From: Pinus tabuliformis
Taxonomy: Eukaryota; Streptophyta; Pinopsida; Pinales; Pinaceae
Reading direction: 5' to 3'
DNA: 64,000 nucleotides
Assembly (NCBI GenBank): GCA_031772625.1
Contig: CM062804.1
Coordinates: 275,497,174-275,561,173 of the forward strand
The notes beneath the pieces are model-generated. The model saw only the letters and a program-made list of their open reading frames with translations. It did not search any database and was not told the DNA's origin. The position numbers and the translations under genes were made by a program. Of this stretch, positions 25,362 through 36,700 are shown piece by piece. The number at the start of each line of letters is the position of its first letter. The stretch's first letter is position 1.

Positions 25362-27630
25362 TTACCCAATGTTATGACACTTGAAGCATTCTATGTTGTT
25401 CATGAATAAGAGCTCATGACTTCTTCTTGCAAAATTACTTCTCAGCGATTGACGGGGATCATTATAAGCCCTACAATATTTATCCATGTGTACAAAGTAT
25501 GTACAAGAATAACAATAACCAAGAAATAAACATTCATACCTTGGAGATGGAGATTTCCTTGATGTACTTCTGAAGCCTTTCTGCCTTGTTATCGATTGAT
25601 GATAATTATTTCTTCTCACATCCTTGACAACATTTGCATTTCCTCTTGGAACATGACTTCCCTCACTAATGCCTTGACTGTGATCTTTACCTTTGATGAA
25701 ACTGTGAGCATCAACATTTCTTTCTAACTTCCTCATATCCTTGTTGCACATTATGATTCTTTCTTAAGGATTCACCTGCATACCCGAGACCCAATTTATC
25801 AAATGGACATCTCTGATGGCTGAGCATGTCATCCAAGGGTTGAGAGCTCTTCAAGATTTTGTCCATCCCTTCAACATTTTTCCTGAGGGTGACAATCTCT
25901 TCTTCCAATATTTCGCAATCATTATTCTTCTTAGCAAGTTGTTTCTCAATATCTTCCTTAATATGTATTTCTTCATTTGCATCTAATTTAAGGGAGATGA
26001 TATCTAACTTCATTTTGAAGATTTCTTCATTTTCCTTTGCTAGACTACCCTCCATTTCTTCCTTGATCCTTGTAGCTCTACACGTTTCAGCCTTGAGAAG
26101 GTTGATGTTAGATTTTAATTTGAAGATTTCTCCATCCTTCGCTTTTAGTTGACATATCATGGTGTTTCTCTCATTTACTGCTTCATCAACATGTCATTTT
26201 ATGATTTCCAATGCTTCCATTGTCTTCTCAGCTCCTTGTGCTAACTTTCTTTCTTCTTGTAGTTGATATTTGGGAGAGGAGACCTCTACCTTGTACAGAC
26301 CAATCTCTTCTTCAAGTTTGTTCAAGCTCTTATGCCTTTGTTCAAGTTGACTTGACATGGTATCTTTCCGTTTCTTTACTTTATCCAATTGATTTTTCAT
26401 GGATATGACTTCTTCATGATGCTTTCTTTTACTTTGATGAAATTCCTTCTTACGCTTGGCAAGCTCTTCATCCCTTTCTTGTACTTGAAGCTTGACAACG
26501 TCAAATTTCTTCCTTGTTTGTTCTTGGTCACCAGCTAGTGCTTTCTTTTTAAGTTCTTTGTTTTCATTTTTAAAATTGATAATATCTTCCATCACAACCA
26601 TAAGTTTAGTTAGAATATCTTCTACAAAGTCTTTTTCATTCTCTTCATCTTCTAGATCTTCTTTAGCCTTAATGTCATCTTTTTCATTTTCAGCTTCTAT
26701 GATGGGTTCTAGATTTTGTTCTTGGTTTCCATCATCTTCTTGACTAGAGATCATGGTAAATGCTCCTTTTGAGTGAAGGTCATGAAGTTTGTCACAGATA
26801 CCCTTTGCTGACGAACATTTTCCTAAATTTTTCTTTATAGAATCCAGTAGCCCATTCAAGATTGCCTTCATTGTTTTTGCATTGTACTCCTTGGATTCTC
26901 CATCCATCATGCTATCAACTATCACTAATTTCTAGATTTCAATGCCTTGAGTCTTTAAGAAATTCCTCATTCTCGTTTCCCATATATGAAAATTTCCATT
27001 GAACCATGGAGCCTCCACAAATTGGTTGTCTCCTATTTCAGTGGTAGAGGGAGACACATCTTTAGGAGGATTGAGACTTTCTTCCTTGGCTTCGCCATTT
27101 GTGTTCTAATGATCAATATAATTGTTATAATAAATTAGGTACAATGTATATAAGGCTTCAACTAGTTTCCAAGCACCAACTTGGACTTTTTGTGAGGCTC
27201 CAACCTCCAAGGTAGCAACCCTATCTTGTCAAGGCACCAACCTTAGATTTAGGAGTGCCAACTCCAAGGACACCTATTCTTCTATTGTATATTGTCTAGA
27301 TATGTTTGGTAGTTATTCTCTGCTCCCAACCCTACTGGACTGACAACTTACTTCTGTCCTTCTGCTAGCTTTTCAGCTTCCACTTTTTTCCTGTTGGACC
27401 TTTGGCTTCCATCTATGCTGTTGGACCTTCGGATCCCTTCTTGCTCAGCCTTGGGCTTCTACTACACCTTCTGCATCTTCCATACCTTCGGCTTCTACTA
27501 CACCTTCTACATTTGCCAGACCTTCTGGTTCCTTTATTTCTTCCACGTCTGCCAGACCTTTGGCTTCCTTTATTTCTTCCAGTACAACCATAGAGAAATT
27601 TCCTTGTTCTTCGTTATAGATGCTTGAGCA
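25362..27630 (-). mobile_element. Second decayed Ty1/copia gag with LTR-like flank
   Basis: A close relative of the fossil at 19440-21890 on the same strand. The gag N-terminus is legible at about 26940-27020, then a coiled coil (frames 26194-26925 and 25711-26160), LDDMLSHQRCPFDKLGLGY, a knuckle-like CYSCTYFVHMDKYC and a second one, CFKCHNIG. From about 27120 to 27625 the text matches the LTR-like flank of the first copy, including an imperfect repeat of CTTCGGCTTCTACTACACC. It is broken, with no pol domains seen. It ends where an unrelated + strand gypsy fragment starts. Confidence 0.7.
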
Positions 27631-28899
27631 CACACAAGTTAATAATGAGCAGGTCCAAGTTTATAAAGGTTTGAAGATTTCTATGGACAAGTATGTATTG
27701 CATTCTTATTTCTATTCTTTAGATATGGCTAATGAGGATGTTGTTTTGGGCTACCCTTGCATGGAATCAGTGGGTACTATAAATATTAATGTGCAGAAGA
27801 AATTCCTAAAGCCCTGGTATAAAAAGAAGAAAATTACAAAATTACATTAGAGGATATTTCCATCAATAAACACGTAGAGTCCAAGGAGGCTGAAGCAGAA
27901 GATGTTCCAGGGACTAACATATCAGATGATCAGCCATTGATGGTCGACAACCAAACACAAACATCAATCCAGGTACCAGAAAAATAGGTAGAGTCCAAGG
28001 AGGCTGAGGCAGAAAATGTTACATCATATGAAGATTCAGTTGTTGAAGTAATATTGGAAGATAAAAAACAACAACAGGAACCACAACATATACCAGATAC
28101 CAATCAGGCTCCAAAAGGTGGTAAATTAAATAAATATACACTGTTGGTTAAAACTTCAGCATATCACCACCCACATCACTCAGCAAGAAAAAAACCAATA
28201 AGATGGCAACAAATTAGCTACAAGTACAATAGCCCCCGCATGGCATATAGAGAGGGGCGACGATCCACCTACTATACATCAACACAAAAGAGCTACAAGG
28301 ATCAACTTCCATCTCAAGCAAGTGAGGCACCAGCTAGATCGAGAGTTCACCTTTCTCTTGGATGGCTAGATGCACGTGCATGGTATCAGTGGACTACTCT
28401 TTTGACTAGATCTTATTATTTGTGTTCTTCCCATGTTTCGAGCACGAAACATGTTAAGGGGGTGGAATGTAGTATATCTAGGGGGATAATATGGGGTACA
28501 AAGGGAGGTACCCAAGGGAATAATGTGATAATGGGATGTACCATAGTAATAAATAAGGTGGTTAGCAGGTATCATGTAAGGCACCACAAGTAGCTAGCAA
28601 TAATGTAATAAGCCCATGGTATTAGATAGATGGTATTGAGGGAACCATGGTAATGACCCATGATATTGTATGTATGAGGCCTATATAGAGGCTAGAAACT
28701 CCCATTTGAGAGATGTCAAGGATTATTGTATGAACAGGCATATGGCTTGTGGAGTGTTCTCCTTCCTTAAGGAGTGAATGTATGCTATTGCCCTACCTTA
28801 AGTGTTTGATCAATAAAATAGCATTTCTATCTATTCAGATCTTGTTATTTCTGGGTTTATTTCTATTATCTTATATTTTCATATCAGATCTATAACACA
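27630..28899 (+). mobile_element. Gypsy fragment: protease end, short internal stretch, polypurine tract and LTR
   Basis: From 27640 the frame reads QVYKGLKISMDKYVL, then DVVLGYPCMESVGTININVQ, the C-terminal half of a gypsy-type aspartic protease. A Glu/Lys/Gln-rich stretch and a frame to 28593 follow. The polypurine tract AAGGGGGTGGAA at 28456-28467 leads into an LTR at 28468-28899 (about 432 bases). RT and integrase are absent between protease and LTR, so this is an internally reduced derivative or a truncated fossil. Confidence 0.65.
28468..28899 (+). repeat. Gypsy LTR, about 432 bp
   Basis: It starts TGTAGTATATC directly after a purine tract and ends ATCTATAACACA. Inside lie a TATA-like CCTATATAGAGG at about 28680 and CAATAAAATAGC at about 28811, a good polyadenylation signal, in the order expected for U3-R-U5. 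Confidence 0.6.
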
Positions 28900-28984
28900 T
28901 TGGCAAGGGTTTCTATGTTAATCATTCTGGCATGTATTATTTTCAATTATTAATTAAATAAAGTGGCTACATTTTAGATCCAAT

Positions 28985-29026
28985 TCTCTTCCTTGACATA
29001 TATTATATTATATATAATATATATAT

Positions 29027-29057
<31 letters not shown>

Positions 29058-29060
29058 ATA
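28985..29060. repeat. AT-rich microsatellite
   Basis: TATATAA blocks pass into a pure AT run. A short duplicated phrase, ACTCTTTGTTT with TTATGTAAGATA, follows at 29060-29135. The rest, to about 29395, is AT-rich with no gene. Confidence 0.8.
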
Positions 29061-29396
29061 CTCTTTGTTTATGGAGAATTATGTAAGATATATATATACT
29101 CTTTGTTTTATGGAGTATGGAGTATTATGTAAGATAAAATAATTAAGATTAGATTTTTTTTTTATTTATGATTCATATCTTATAAATTTAAATATTAATG
29201 TAGAAGTCGAACATACACATTTTATTATTATTTACAGATTTGCATATCTATATCATATAAAAAACAATGAAGTCCAAATATCTCTGAAAGTTTTATTAGT
29301 GAAATACAAATTATATAATTTATATTTCTTTTTATTATTAATATACTTTACTTGAGCTGTACATAATACTGAACTAATAAAACGCTATTGACCAAA

Positions 29397-29490
29397 ATAA
29401 TTCCTGCTTGGCTCTATCTATATTGTTTTATGTAATTCCTGCCTGTCTCTATCTCTCTATTATTTTATTTAATTCCTGCCTGGCTCTATC
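29397..29490 (+). repeat. Three tandem 36-bp units in the promoter of the peptide gene
   Basis: AATTCCTGCxTGGCTCTATCT recurs at about 29398, 29434 and 29470. The last unit runs into the TATA-like box. The decayed gene copy keeps only the last unit. Confidence 0.7.
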
Positions 29491-29494
29491 TCTC

Positions 29495-29502
29495 TATTTA
29501 TA
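29495..29502 (+). promoter_or_regulatory. TATA-like box of the cysteine-rich peptide gene
   Basis: TATTTATA lies within CTCTATTTATACCTCC, 148 bases before the start codon. This allows a 5' leader of roughly 110-120 bases. The same box is kept in the decayed copy near 17900. Confidence 0.5.
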
Positions 29503-29649
29503 CCTCCACCCGGCTTGTTCTCTTCACCATCTCATATCATTTCTTTCTTTCTGGAATTATTTATACTTTTACACCAACTCGTTCTCTTCACCATCTCATC
29601 TCATTTCTTTCTTGTTCGATTTTTGTGTTTTTTTGGTCGGTCGATATCA

Positions 29650-30120
29650 ATGGCGGTTCCGACGCTGGTATTGGTGTTTGGAGTTTGCGTTTTCACCCTC
29701 TTCATACTATCTCCTGTTACGGCTGATGATGGTGACTCTGTAAACCAGCCGGCAACGCGAGCGCCATCATTGGGTAAACTGAATCAGTGGTGGCTGTTTT
29801 GTCTGTCTGACGCATGCAATTTCCAAAAAAAAATTGTCTGAACGAGATCAGGTTACACTATAATTAATATATATATATAATAGTTGTAAAATTGCTACTG
29901 ATTGTAAAAAATTTTGATGTCTGCGTGTTTGGGGCCAGTAGCACCGCTCAGGAAGGGTCAGTATGATGACGGGCCTGGATGTTGGTGCTGCACGGAGTGC
30001 GGCGAGCATGGGTGCTGCGTATGGTGCGGCCCAACGTGCCACAAACACGCCGGAAAGACGGTACAGAACCCGCCGGCGCCTATCACTGCCGCCAATAGTG
30101 TAGCGACGAGAGCGGGTTGA
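29650..30120 (+). CDS. Secreted cysteine-rich peptide, two exons (about 101 aa)
   Basis: Probable host gene. Exon 1 is 29650-29773. The intron is 29774-29938 (165 bases, GT donor in TTGG/GTAAAC, AG acceptor in GGGGCCAG/TAG). Exon 2 is 29939-30120, ending in TGA. The splice is in phase, and the exons total 306 bases. The start codon sits in ATCAATGGC. Residues 1-25 form a signal peptide (hydrophobic LVLVFGVCVFTLFIL, probable cleavage after VTA), followed by a short polar linker (DDGDSVNQPATRAPSL). The second exon gives a core with eight cysteines in about 23 residues: C-x-CC-xx-C-xxxx-CC-xx-C-xxx-C, in GCWCCTECGEHGCCVWC. A basic tail follows. I do not recognise the family; it is not a GASA/snakin or standard defensin spacing. 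A secreted signalling or defence peptide would fit but is a guess. A decayed copy lies 11.6 kb upstream. AATAA about 40 bases after the stop could serve polyadenylation. Confidence 0.6.
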
Positions 30121-30267
30121 GGGCTGTTGGTGCATCGGATGTTAGGTCGTAGGCGCTAGTTTGAATAACAAGGGGAGCTGCGACGCAGCGAGTCCCTGCG
30201 TGAAGTTAAGGTTGTCTATTACGCACTACAAAGTAGGGGAAATATGACAATGTACTGAGTTTTTAAG

Positions 30268-30429
30268 AAGCAGAGAGCGACAGAAGAAATATACCAGTTC
30301 CTCATGCAACCAAACAATGAAGCACTTCCAGAAGGATTAACAGTCCCAGAGTCATTCAGTGATCTTATGGCCGATATGAGGGCCAATCCATATGATGCCA
30401 AGACATTTGCTTTGAAGATGAAAGCAATG
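30268..30429 (+). CDS. Possible internal exon of an unrecognised host gene
   Basis: The frame KKQRATEEIYQFLM, then EALPEGLTVPESFSDLMADM and ANPYDAKTFALKMKAM looks like real protein: mixed charge, helical, low in rare residues. It ends exactly at a consensus donor, ATG/GTATGT. A stop codon lies in frame four codons upstream, so the exon must begin after an acceptor such as TTTTTAAG/AAG. No neighbouring exon was found on this strand within the next kilobase. I do not recognise the protein. It could be the relic of a captured or broken gene. Confidence 0.4.
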
Positions 30430-31354
30430 GTATGTCTTGCCTCAATTTCTATTTGCTTTTGCAGGCATTTTACGCATATTTTTTTTGTGGGTTGTACAGT
30501 GTTGCATATGGGTTACAACTAACACAGCTAGTTGAATATTTCATACGACTATCTTCTTCCTCTTTTAGTGAAATTTAACATCGTATGTTAAAAGTGTCAA
30601 AATTTGTGTTTTTGTTGAATATGATATTGCCTAATATTGAACAAGGCAGATGATACTGAATTGCAGAGGACATTCATTTCATTAATGTCTGACAAATGAC
30701 CACTAAAGAGGTCAATGGGATTAAAAGATACATCTTGTGTGAATACAATGTGGAAGTGTAAAAGCAGCTTATAGGCAATGCAGAAAAGATATACTATATT
30801 TCATGTAGTTTTTGAATTCTCAATTCAGTACTTACAACATGGAAATGCACAGACGAGTTTGCAAAGCAATTGAGATCAACCATGTGAAAGGCTGCTTTAT
30901 TACAGGTGACCATTGACCAATTCTAAGACAAAAACTACAGAGACTGATTGATTACAGTAGCTTTATAGTAGCTGTTTCACCGGCATGGCATAACTATAAA
31001 AGGGAGGGTTATAGTAAAAAACCTACACGAGGAAAATGTTTCCTTAAAAAAAACTACAGAGATGAGACACACCTGTGTGGGCTGCCAGCTTTCACCCCTC
31101 ACAATTCATTCAGAAATCCTGTAAATTTCACCCCTTAGAACCAAAAACTAAAGGAGTGTATCAGGAATGAGAACCTCCAATATAAAAATATAAAGGGTTC
31201 AACGCAATGCAGGTAGAATAAAACCAAAAGAAGGGAAATTACCTGTAATAACTCTCACTCTTAAGATTATGCCACCACGGAACATGCGAAATGACTGTGC
31301 AAACATATATACATACATCCAATGAACAGGGACCTAAATCAATGTAAGCAAGGG
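30430..31354. other. Non-coding stretch between two exon-like pieces
   Basis: Intron-like, AT-rich text with no domain seen. It contains a possible polypyrimidine tract and AG (TTTGCTTTTGCAG) at about 30465, too near the donor to be its partner. Confidence 0.4.
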
Positions 31355-31485
31355 TTATGGTTGCGCCCATACGACAACCAGGCCATGTGAAAGAAGGGTA
31401 TCAACTTGATCTTCATCAGGAACCCGGTAAACCAGCTCTGCAAGTTGCTTCAACTCCAGCATGCGGCCGCAGAAATGGAGAAAAA
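31355..31485 (-). CDS. Possible C-terminal exon of an unrecognised host gene, cut by the gap
   Basis: On the minus strand the frame is open from the gap edge to a TAA at 31355-31357: LHFCGRMLELKQLAELVY, then RVPDEDQVDTLLSHG and LVVVWAQP. The composition is that of a folded host protein. A possible acceptor (CTGGAG) lies inside, so only the last 30 or so residues may be exon. The upstream part is lost in the gap or displaced by the LTR element. The family is not recognised, and the + strand frame over the same bases looks less like a protein. Confidence 0.3.
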
Positions 31486-31585
31486 NNNNNNNNNNNNNNN
31501 NNNNNNNNNNNNNNNNNNNNNNNNNNNNNNNNNNNNNNNNNNNNNNNNNNNNNNNNNNNNNNNNNNNNNNNNNNNNNNNNNNNNN
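31486..31585. other. Assembly gap (100 N)
   Basis: Exactly 100 N, the convention for a gap of unknown length. Its right edge coincides with the first base of the 5' LTR, so the left flank of the insertion and any target-site repeat cannot be read. Confidence 0.95.
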
Positions 31586-32915
31586 GGTTAGCTACCTATA
31601 CCAATAGGTTTCATATTTCATGATTGACATGGGAAAGTCCAAATATGCTCAGCTTTGATTATCCAAAGATCCCATATTTCCTAAAGAAGACAAGGTGTGT
31701 AAAGAGCTTCTCCTTGTTTCAATTTTGATGGCCTTGTTTCAATTTTGATGGATGATCCAACAGTTTAATCTGGATCATGCCATGCTTTAAATTGCAGTTA
31801 TAGATTAGAGAAAGAAGTCTGTCCAAATTGTTTAATCTTGGCAGACAAGTAGTTCAGGTAGAGAAGAAAAGAAAAGGCAAGTAAGGGCTCTGCAAGTCCA
31901 AGTGCACCCTCCAAGAAGAAATAAAAAATGCTAGGCAAGTAGCTGGGTAGGTAGTTGGGGTTGCAGAAAGGTCATCTTTACCATTGCAGATGTATTAACT
32001 GTGTTTACCAAAGCAAGTCAATCAATTGACAAGGTGTTCTTCCGCATCAAGTTGCAGCAAGCAAAGGAGCATGTCTAACTTCCCTTCTCCCTTTTCATGT
32101 CATTTACTAACATCCCCTCACCAGTTGGGATTCTTGGAAGAATTCATGGTTTCATGGTGGTTCTTATGGTTGTGAAAGCCACATTTCCTATGTAAACTTC
32201 TTTTCATTTTGATCTACCCTCTAAACTAAGTGAGTTTCAAACAAACTTAGTGATATCCCCTTCATTTGCCCTCCTCATCCATATTAACCTCTAATTCTAC
32301 TATATAACTCCCCTATCTTACCTTTCCCCTACTAGTATTAAACACCATGGTGTATAAATCCCAGCATTATCTACATATTCTCCTTTTGGCATTATAGCCA
32401 AATAAAGGTCTAAGGGGACTTCAGTCCATCTGGGACTGTGGTCAACCTTGTCTTGGATGTGCTCTAACCTCTGGTTATGAGCAGAAATCTTTCCCCTCAA
32501 CCCTCACCGTCCCTCTGCTAAAAAACACACAAAACCCCTTTTTCTTGTATAAACCCTTGCAAAAAACCCGGAAAACCCAAAACACTACGAAAAACCCATT
32601 TTTCTATAGTCCTCCGCCCCAAATATTAAATTGAATATTATATTGTGCCGGCGGGACCCCCCCCCCAACCTGCTCGATCCGTCGGAGGGCCCGCCAGCCG
32701 TCCGATCTCCACCGCCCAGATCTAAAGGTGGGCGGTCATTCTCACTCCCCGACCTGCCGACCTTTAGCGTCCGGGGAAAGTGGTTTTGGCCGTCCCGTAC
32801 AGGGGACGCGTGGCAGGCGGTGGGGTTGTTCGGAGCCCCCCTCCCCGTTACCGCCTTTGCCCAAAGGTGGTGCGGGGAACCCGCTTACCGCCACCCCTGT
32901 TACCGCCCTCCCTCC

Positions 32916-33094
32916 TACGTCATTGGCACGTCACCCTGACGTCACCTCACCAGTGCCCGCCCCAGCGTCCCGTGGCCCTCCACGCGGACCTGCCACCGCA
33001 TCCGCCCGCCACCATGTCCTGCCACCCTGGCAGACACCTCCGCTGCCACGTCACCTCCGTACCCGGGTCCCGCCATGACGTCATGCTGACGTCA
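32916..33094 (+). promoter_or_regulatory. Cluster of TGACGTCA (bZIP-type) sites in the LTR
   Basis: Perfect TGACGTCA palindromes lie at 32937-32944, 33076-33083 and 33087-33094. TACGTCAT lies at 32916, and several CACGTCACC words lie nearby. TGACGTCA is a classic binding site of plant TGA/bZIP factors. The cluster sits in the GC-rich block and is repeated in the 3' LTR (first site 46759-46766). Confidence 0.55.
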
Positions 33095-33568
33095 TCGGCG
33101 GAAAAGCGCCAAGTGCACACTTTTACCAAAATTAACGTTTTAAACGACTAAATAAGCCGTTTTCGGTCATTTTCATGCAAAAGAGAACTATCCGTTGCCA
33201 ACAGCTGCCGCGAATTTTCTCAGCCAGCCATCAAATTCGACGATTCAACCGCTGAAAGTTCGGAATTCGACGGCACTAAGTCTCCACAGCCCGGCCCGCG
33301 AGCTTCCGAGTCGGTTTTTCCAGGTATTTTGCCAGTTTTCCCACTTTGCCCCTGCATTCCAATTATCTGTAAAAATCACCATTAAAGGACTGGTAAAACT
33401 ACTTAATTCAGTTCTGCCTGATTACCTAAACTAAACCCAAGCAATCTGCACCATCCCTAAACCACAATTCGACATTGGAGCGATCAGTCCGCGGGCTAAA
33501 ACTGTAAAATTGCCCCCGAGGTGCTCGGCATTGTTCCCTTTTGCCGAGTACAGGCCACCTGCATTCTT

Positions 33569-33576
33569 TATAAAAA
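33569..33576 (+). promoter_or_regulatory. TATA-like box upstream of the LTR-borne frame
   Basis: TATAAAAA lies in CATTCTTTATAAAAAGAAAC, about 190 bases before the start codon at 33767 and about 480 bases after the bZIP-site cluster. This would let the LTR frame be transcribed by itself. The same box is present in the 3' LTR at about 47391. Confidence 0.4.
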
Positions 33577-33766
33577 GAAACATCAATATCTCTGCAACTT
33601 ATCTATTAGCAATTCACATCCCTGTGAATCTTGCAGCAACTTACAAACCTGTTTGCCTTTATTCACTAAAAGAGGACACCAGACGGTGTTTACAGTTCAC
33701 CTGCTACTTAAGTCTTTATAGACTTGTCAAGCCAGTACCTCCACCTGCACAAATTCAGATTATAGC

Positions 33767-36700
33767 ATGGCAGCCTCTGCATCCTCTTCCCTCAGTGTAG
33801 CTCCATTAAATCAAACCAACAAGGAGCTGGAGGCCTTGCCATTCATTGACAAGGATTGTCTCATTGAGGACTTTGAGGGAGACAGGGACTTCTTGAAGAC
33901 CTTCACTCAACTAAGGGAAGATTATAAGGATGGGCATGGTACACATGGGATATGGGAGTCAAACCTGCCCTATTACTGTCTCCCAGCTGTGAATGTTTTC
34001 CCTGAAATCATTCACCTATGTGCTGAACACTATGATGTCCAGCACAGAGCTGTCAATACTCCATCAGGGAGGATCCTCTTCTATGTAAATGCTGACTCCA
34101 TCAACAAGATGTTACAGTTTGATCAGACAGAGTTGCTGATCCCGTTCTCCACAACTTATTTGCTGGAAACTGGTGATAAGATGACCAGTGAGGAGCTGCA
34201 AAAGGTCACCCGGAACTTCATGAGACCTGAATGCCAGCCTACAGGGCCACCTCCCTATCTGAGGGAGCATTTCGATGATATAGGCAGGCTATTACTAGAC
34301 ATGATAGCCTATGTATTGGGATACCAAAACAGTGAGCATGTGGATAAATCCATGCTAGTGTTGCTGTCTGTTTACAGCCCGCGTCAACCCCCTGCCCGAA
34401 AGTATAACTTTGCTAAGTTTATAGCCAATAAGATTCATGATCAATTAAGCAAAGTGGACAGACAGGGGGTCTTCAGATACTCAGCTTACATCTACCATCT
34501 GTTCATGTTTCATCATTCTGAAGCCTTCCCATGCTACATCAGAAGGCTGGATAATAAAGGGGAGAGAAGATCTGTCATCTTCTGGACCTCAGTTTATCAT
34601 AAAGTCACAAATTCACCCTATACCTACTGTGAATTTGTTGACCAGTTTGTGTACCCAGTCTCTTGCATGCTGATGAGGTCCCCTCCACCTAGAATATCTA
34701 ATGAGATCAAGAAAGCTATGCAGCTATCTAAGAAGTACAAAATAGGTGACTGGTACCTATATGAACACCATACTGTGTTCAGAGTATATGGCTGTGAGCT
34801 CTGTCCATACAGGCTCCCCAAGTATGTACCTATGAGATTATTTGCCTTGGAGTATTACAGGCAATTAATTCAGTCAGACCTCACCCATTTCCACAGCTCC
34901 AAGAAAAAGGCCCACCTTAATTTCAAAAATGAGTTGGGCCCCTTCATTATGAACAAGAAGGAAGGATGGGAATCTGCAGACTTGATCCTCAAGGACAAAT
35001 ATAAGTTGTCCTATAGTTTTCGATGGGTCCCTTATGACCCTCAAGGTTTCATCACTGCTAGGAGAAATAAGTACAGACTCCTAGGTATTAAGCACTGCCA
35101 CTACCCACACATAGAAAAGTATGCCAACTTGCAAGAATGGCAGCTGGACACTCTAGTGGAGAGTTTAACTGAAGAAGAAAGAATGCTTAAAAACATGAAA
35201 GAGCTTGAGAAGACTATTGACCTGGACTATGTGCAGCAGGTACCTTTCAGGCCGCCTCACTCAGTGGGAGAAGGGACCTCAGTGACAAGGACAGCACCAC
35301 AGGCACCCTCTACATCGGCAGCAGCAGTGGATAAAGGCAAAGGCATAATGGATGCAGAACATGAAACACTGAAAGAGAAGGCAGCCCCTTCAACTGAACA
35401 GCAAACTAAGCAGCAAAATGAGCTGCAGAGGGAGGAACAAACAGAGCAGCTGAAAGATCAAACTCCTCCTCCACAAACTGAGACTCCTACAGCACCTATT
35501 TTGCAAACCCCAGCCCATGAGGAGAGGGGTTCTAAAAGAGAAAGAGAAGAGTCCACTCCTATTAGTGGACCTTCCCATCAGCCAGAGGCCAAAAGACAAA
35601 GGGCAGATTCCCCTGAGGTGGAAGACATTACTGAAGATGTCTTAAACAACACAGGAAAAGACAGGGAGGGAAGCCAACATACAGGGACAAGCTCCTTTCA
35701 GCAGGAGCAGACTTTACAGCTTGGTTTGGAGGTGTCATCCTCATCTCAGCAAAGCCAGAAGCCTAAAGGCACTAAGGCTTCTTTTAAACAGATCAAGGCA
35801 GCAAATGAGTTATTAAGGGCTGAGGTTTACAAACAGTTCATAGATGCTACACCAGCCCAGCAGGAAAGATTGATGTCGGTCTATGACTTCAAGGAAGAAA
35901 AAATGATATTCAGCCATTTCAAACCCAAGGGGCCACAGCCAATGACAACTGCAGATTTCATCAAAACAAGGGTGGAGGTCCTAGCTAAAGACATACATCC
36001 TATGGACCAGATTGAACTCCACAAGCAGACTGGGGAGATGGTCTATGCCACATTGGTAGAGAAGGCCACACTGGCCCATGAGCTGAAAGATTCCTTGAAG
36101 AACACAAACACTCAGCTAGATTTTGAGAGGATGTCCTCTAAGGCCAAGGACAATAGAATAAAGTCTCTGGAGGAGATTATTATTGATCTAGGGCATGATC
36201 CTAGTGATCCAACAGGTGTAAAGGCCCTCATAAAGAAGAAAGATGATGATCTGAATGCAATGAAGAAGAGGTTGGGGCTGTTACCTACAGAACACCCTCA
36301 GACAGCAGAACTACAAAAAGAAAAACAGCTTAATGAACAACTTGACCTCCTTCTACAGCAAGATCAGAGGATCAAAGAATTGGAGAAAGAGCTGGAAGGA
36401 ACGCTACAAGACAAACAGGGAGAATCTACACTCCAGGCTCCTCCAACAGCTTCAACAACAGCAACAACTTCAGGGGCAACAGTGGCCCCTACAACAGAAG
36501 CAGCAGGCACAACAGCAGCTCCAGATGCCCACCCAAGTGTAGAAGAATTGACCAAGGCTGTCAAGGCAATGGAGCTCCAGGCAGATGAGATAAAGAAAGC
36601 AAAGGACAAATTGGCAGAGATAGATGCCAAGTATGACAAATCAAAGGTAACTATAGCAGAACAGGGCAGAGAAATTAAGGCCCTAAAGGATAAAATAAAG

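Noticed and set aside
28054-28593. A 179-codon + strand frame as an independent gene
   Set aside because: It lies between a gypsy protease remnant and an LTR and reads into the LTR, so it is part of the element.
32631-33151. Overlapping + strand frames in the GC-rich LTR block (twins at 46469-46973)
   Set aside because: Pro/Arg-rich frames in all phases come from GC content. The copies in the two LTRs differ in length and start, and the block looks regulatory.
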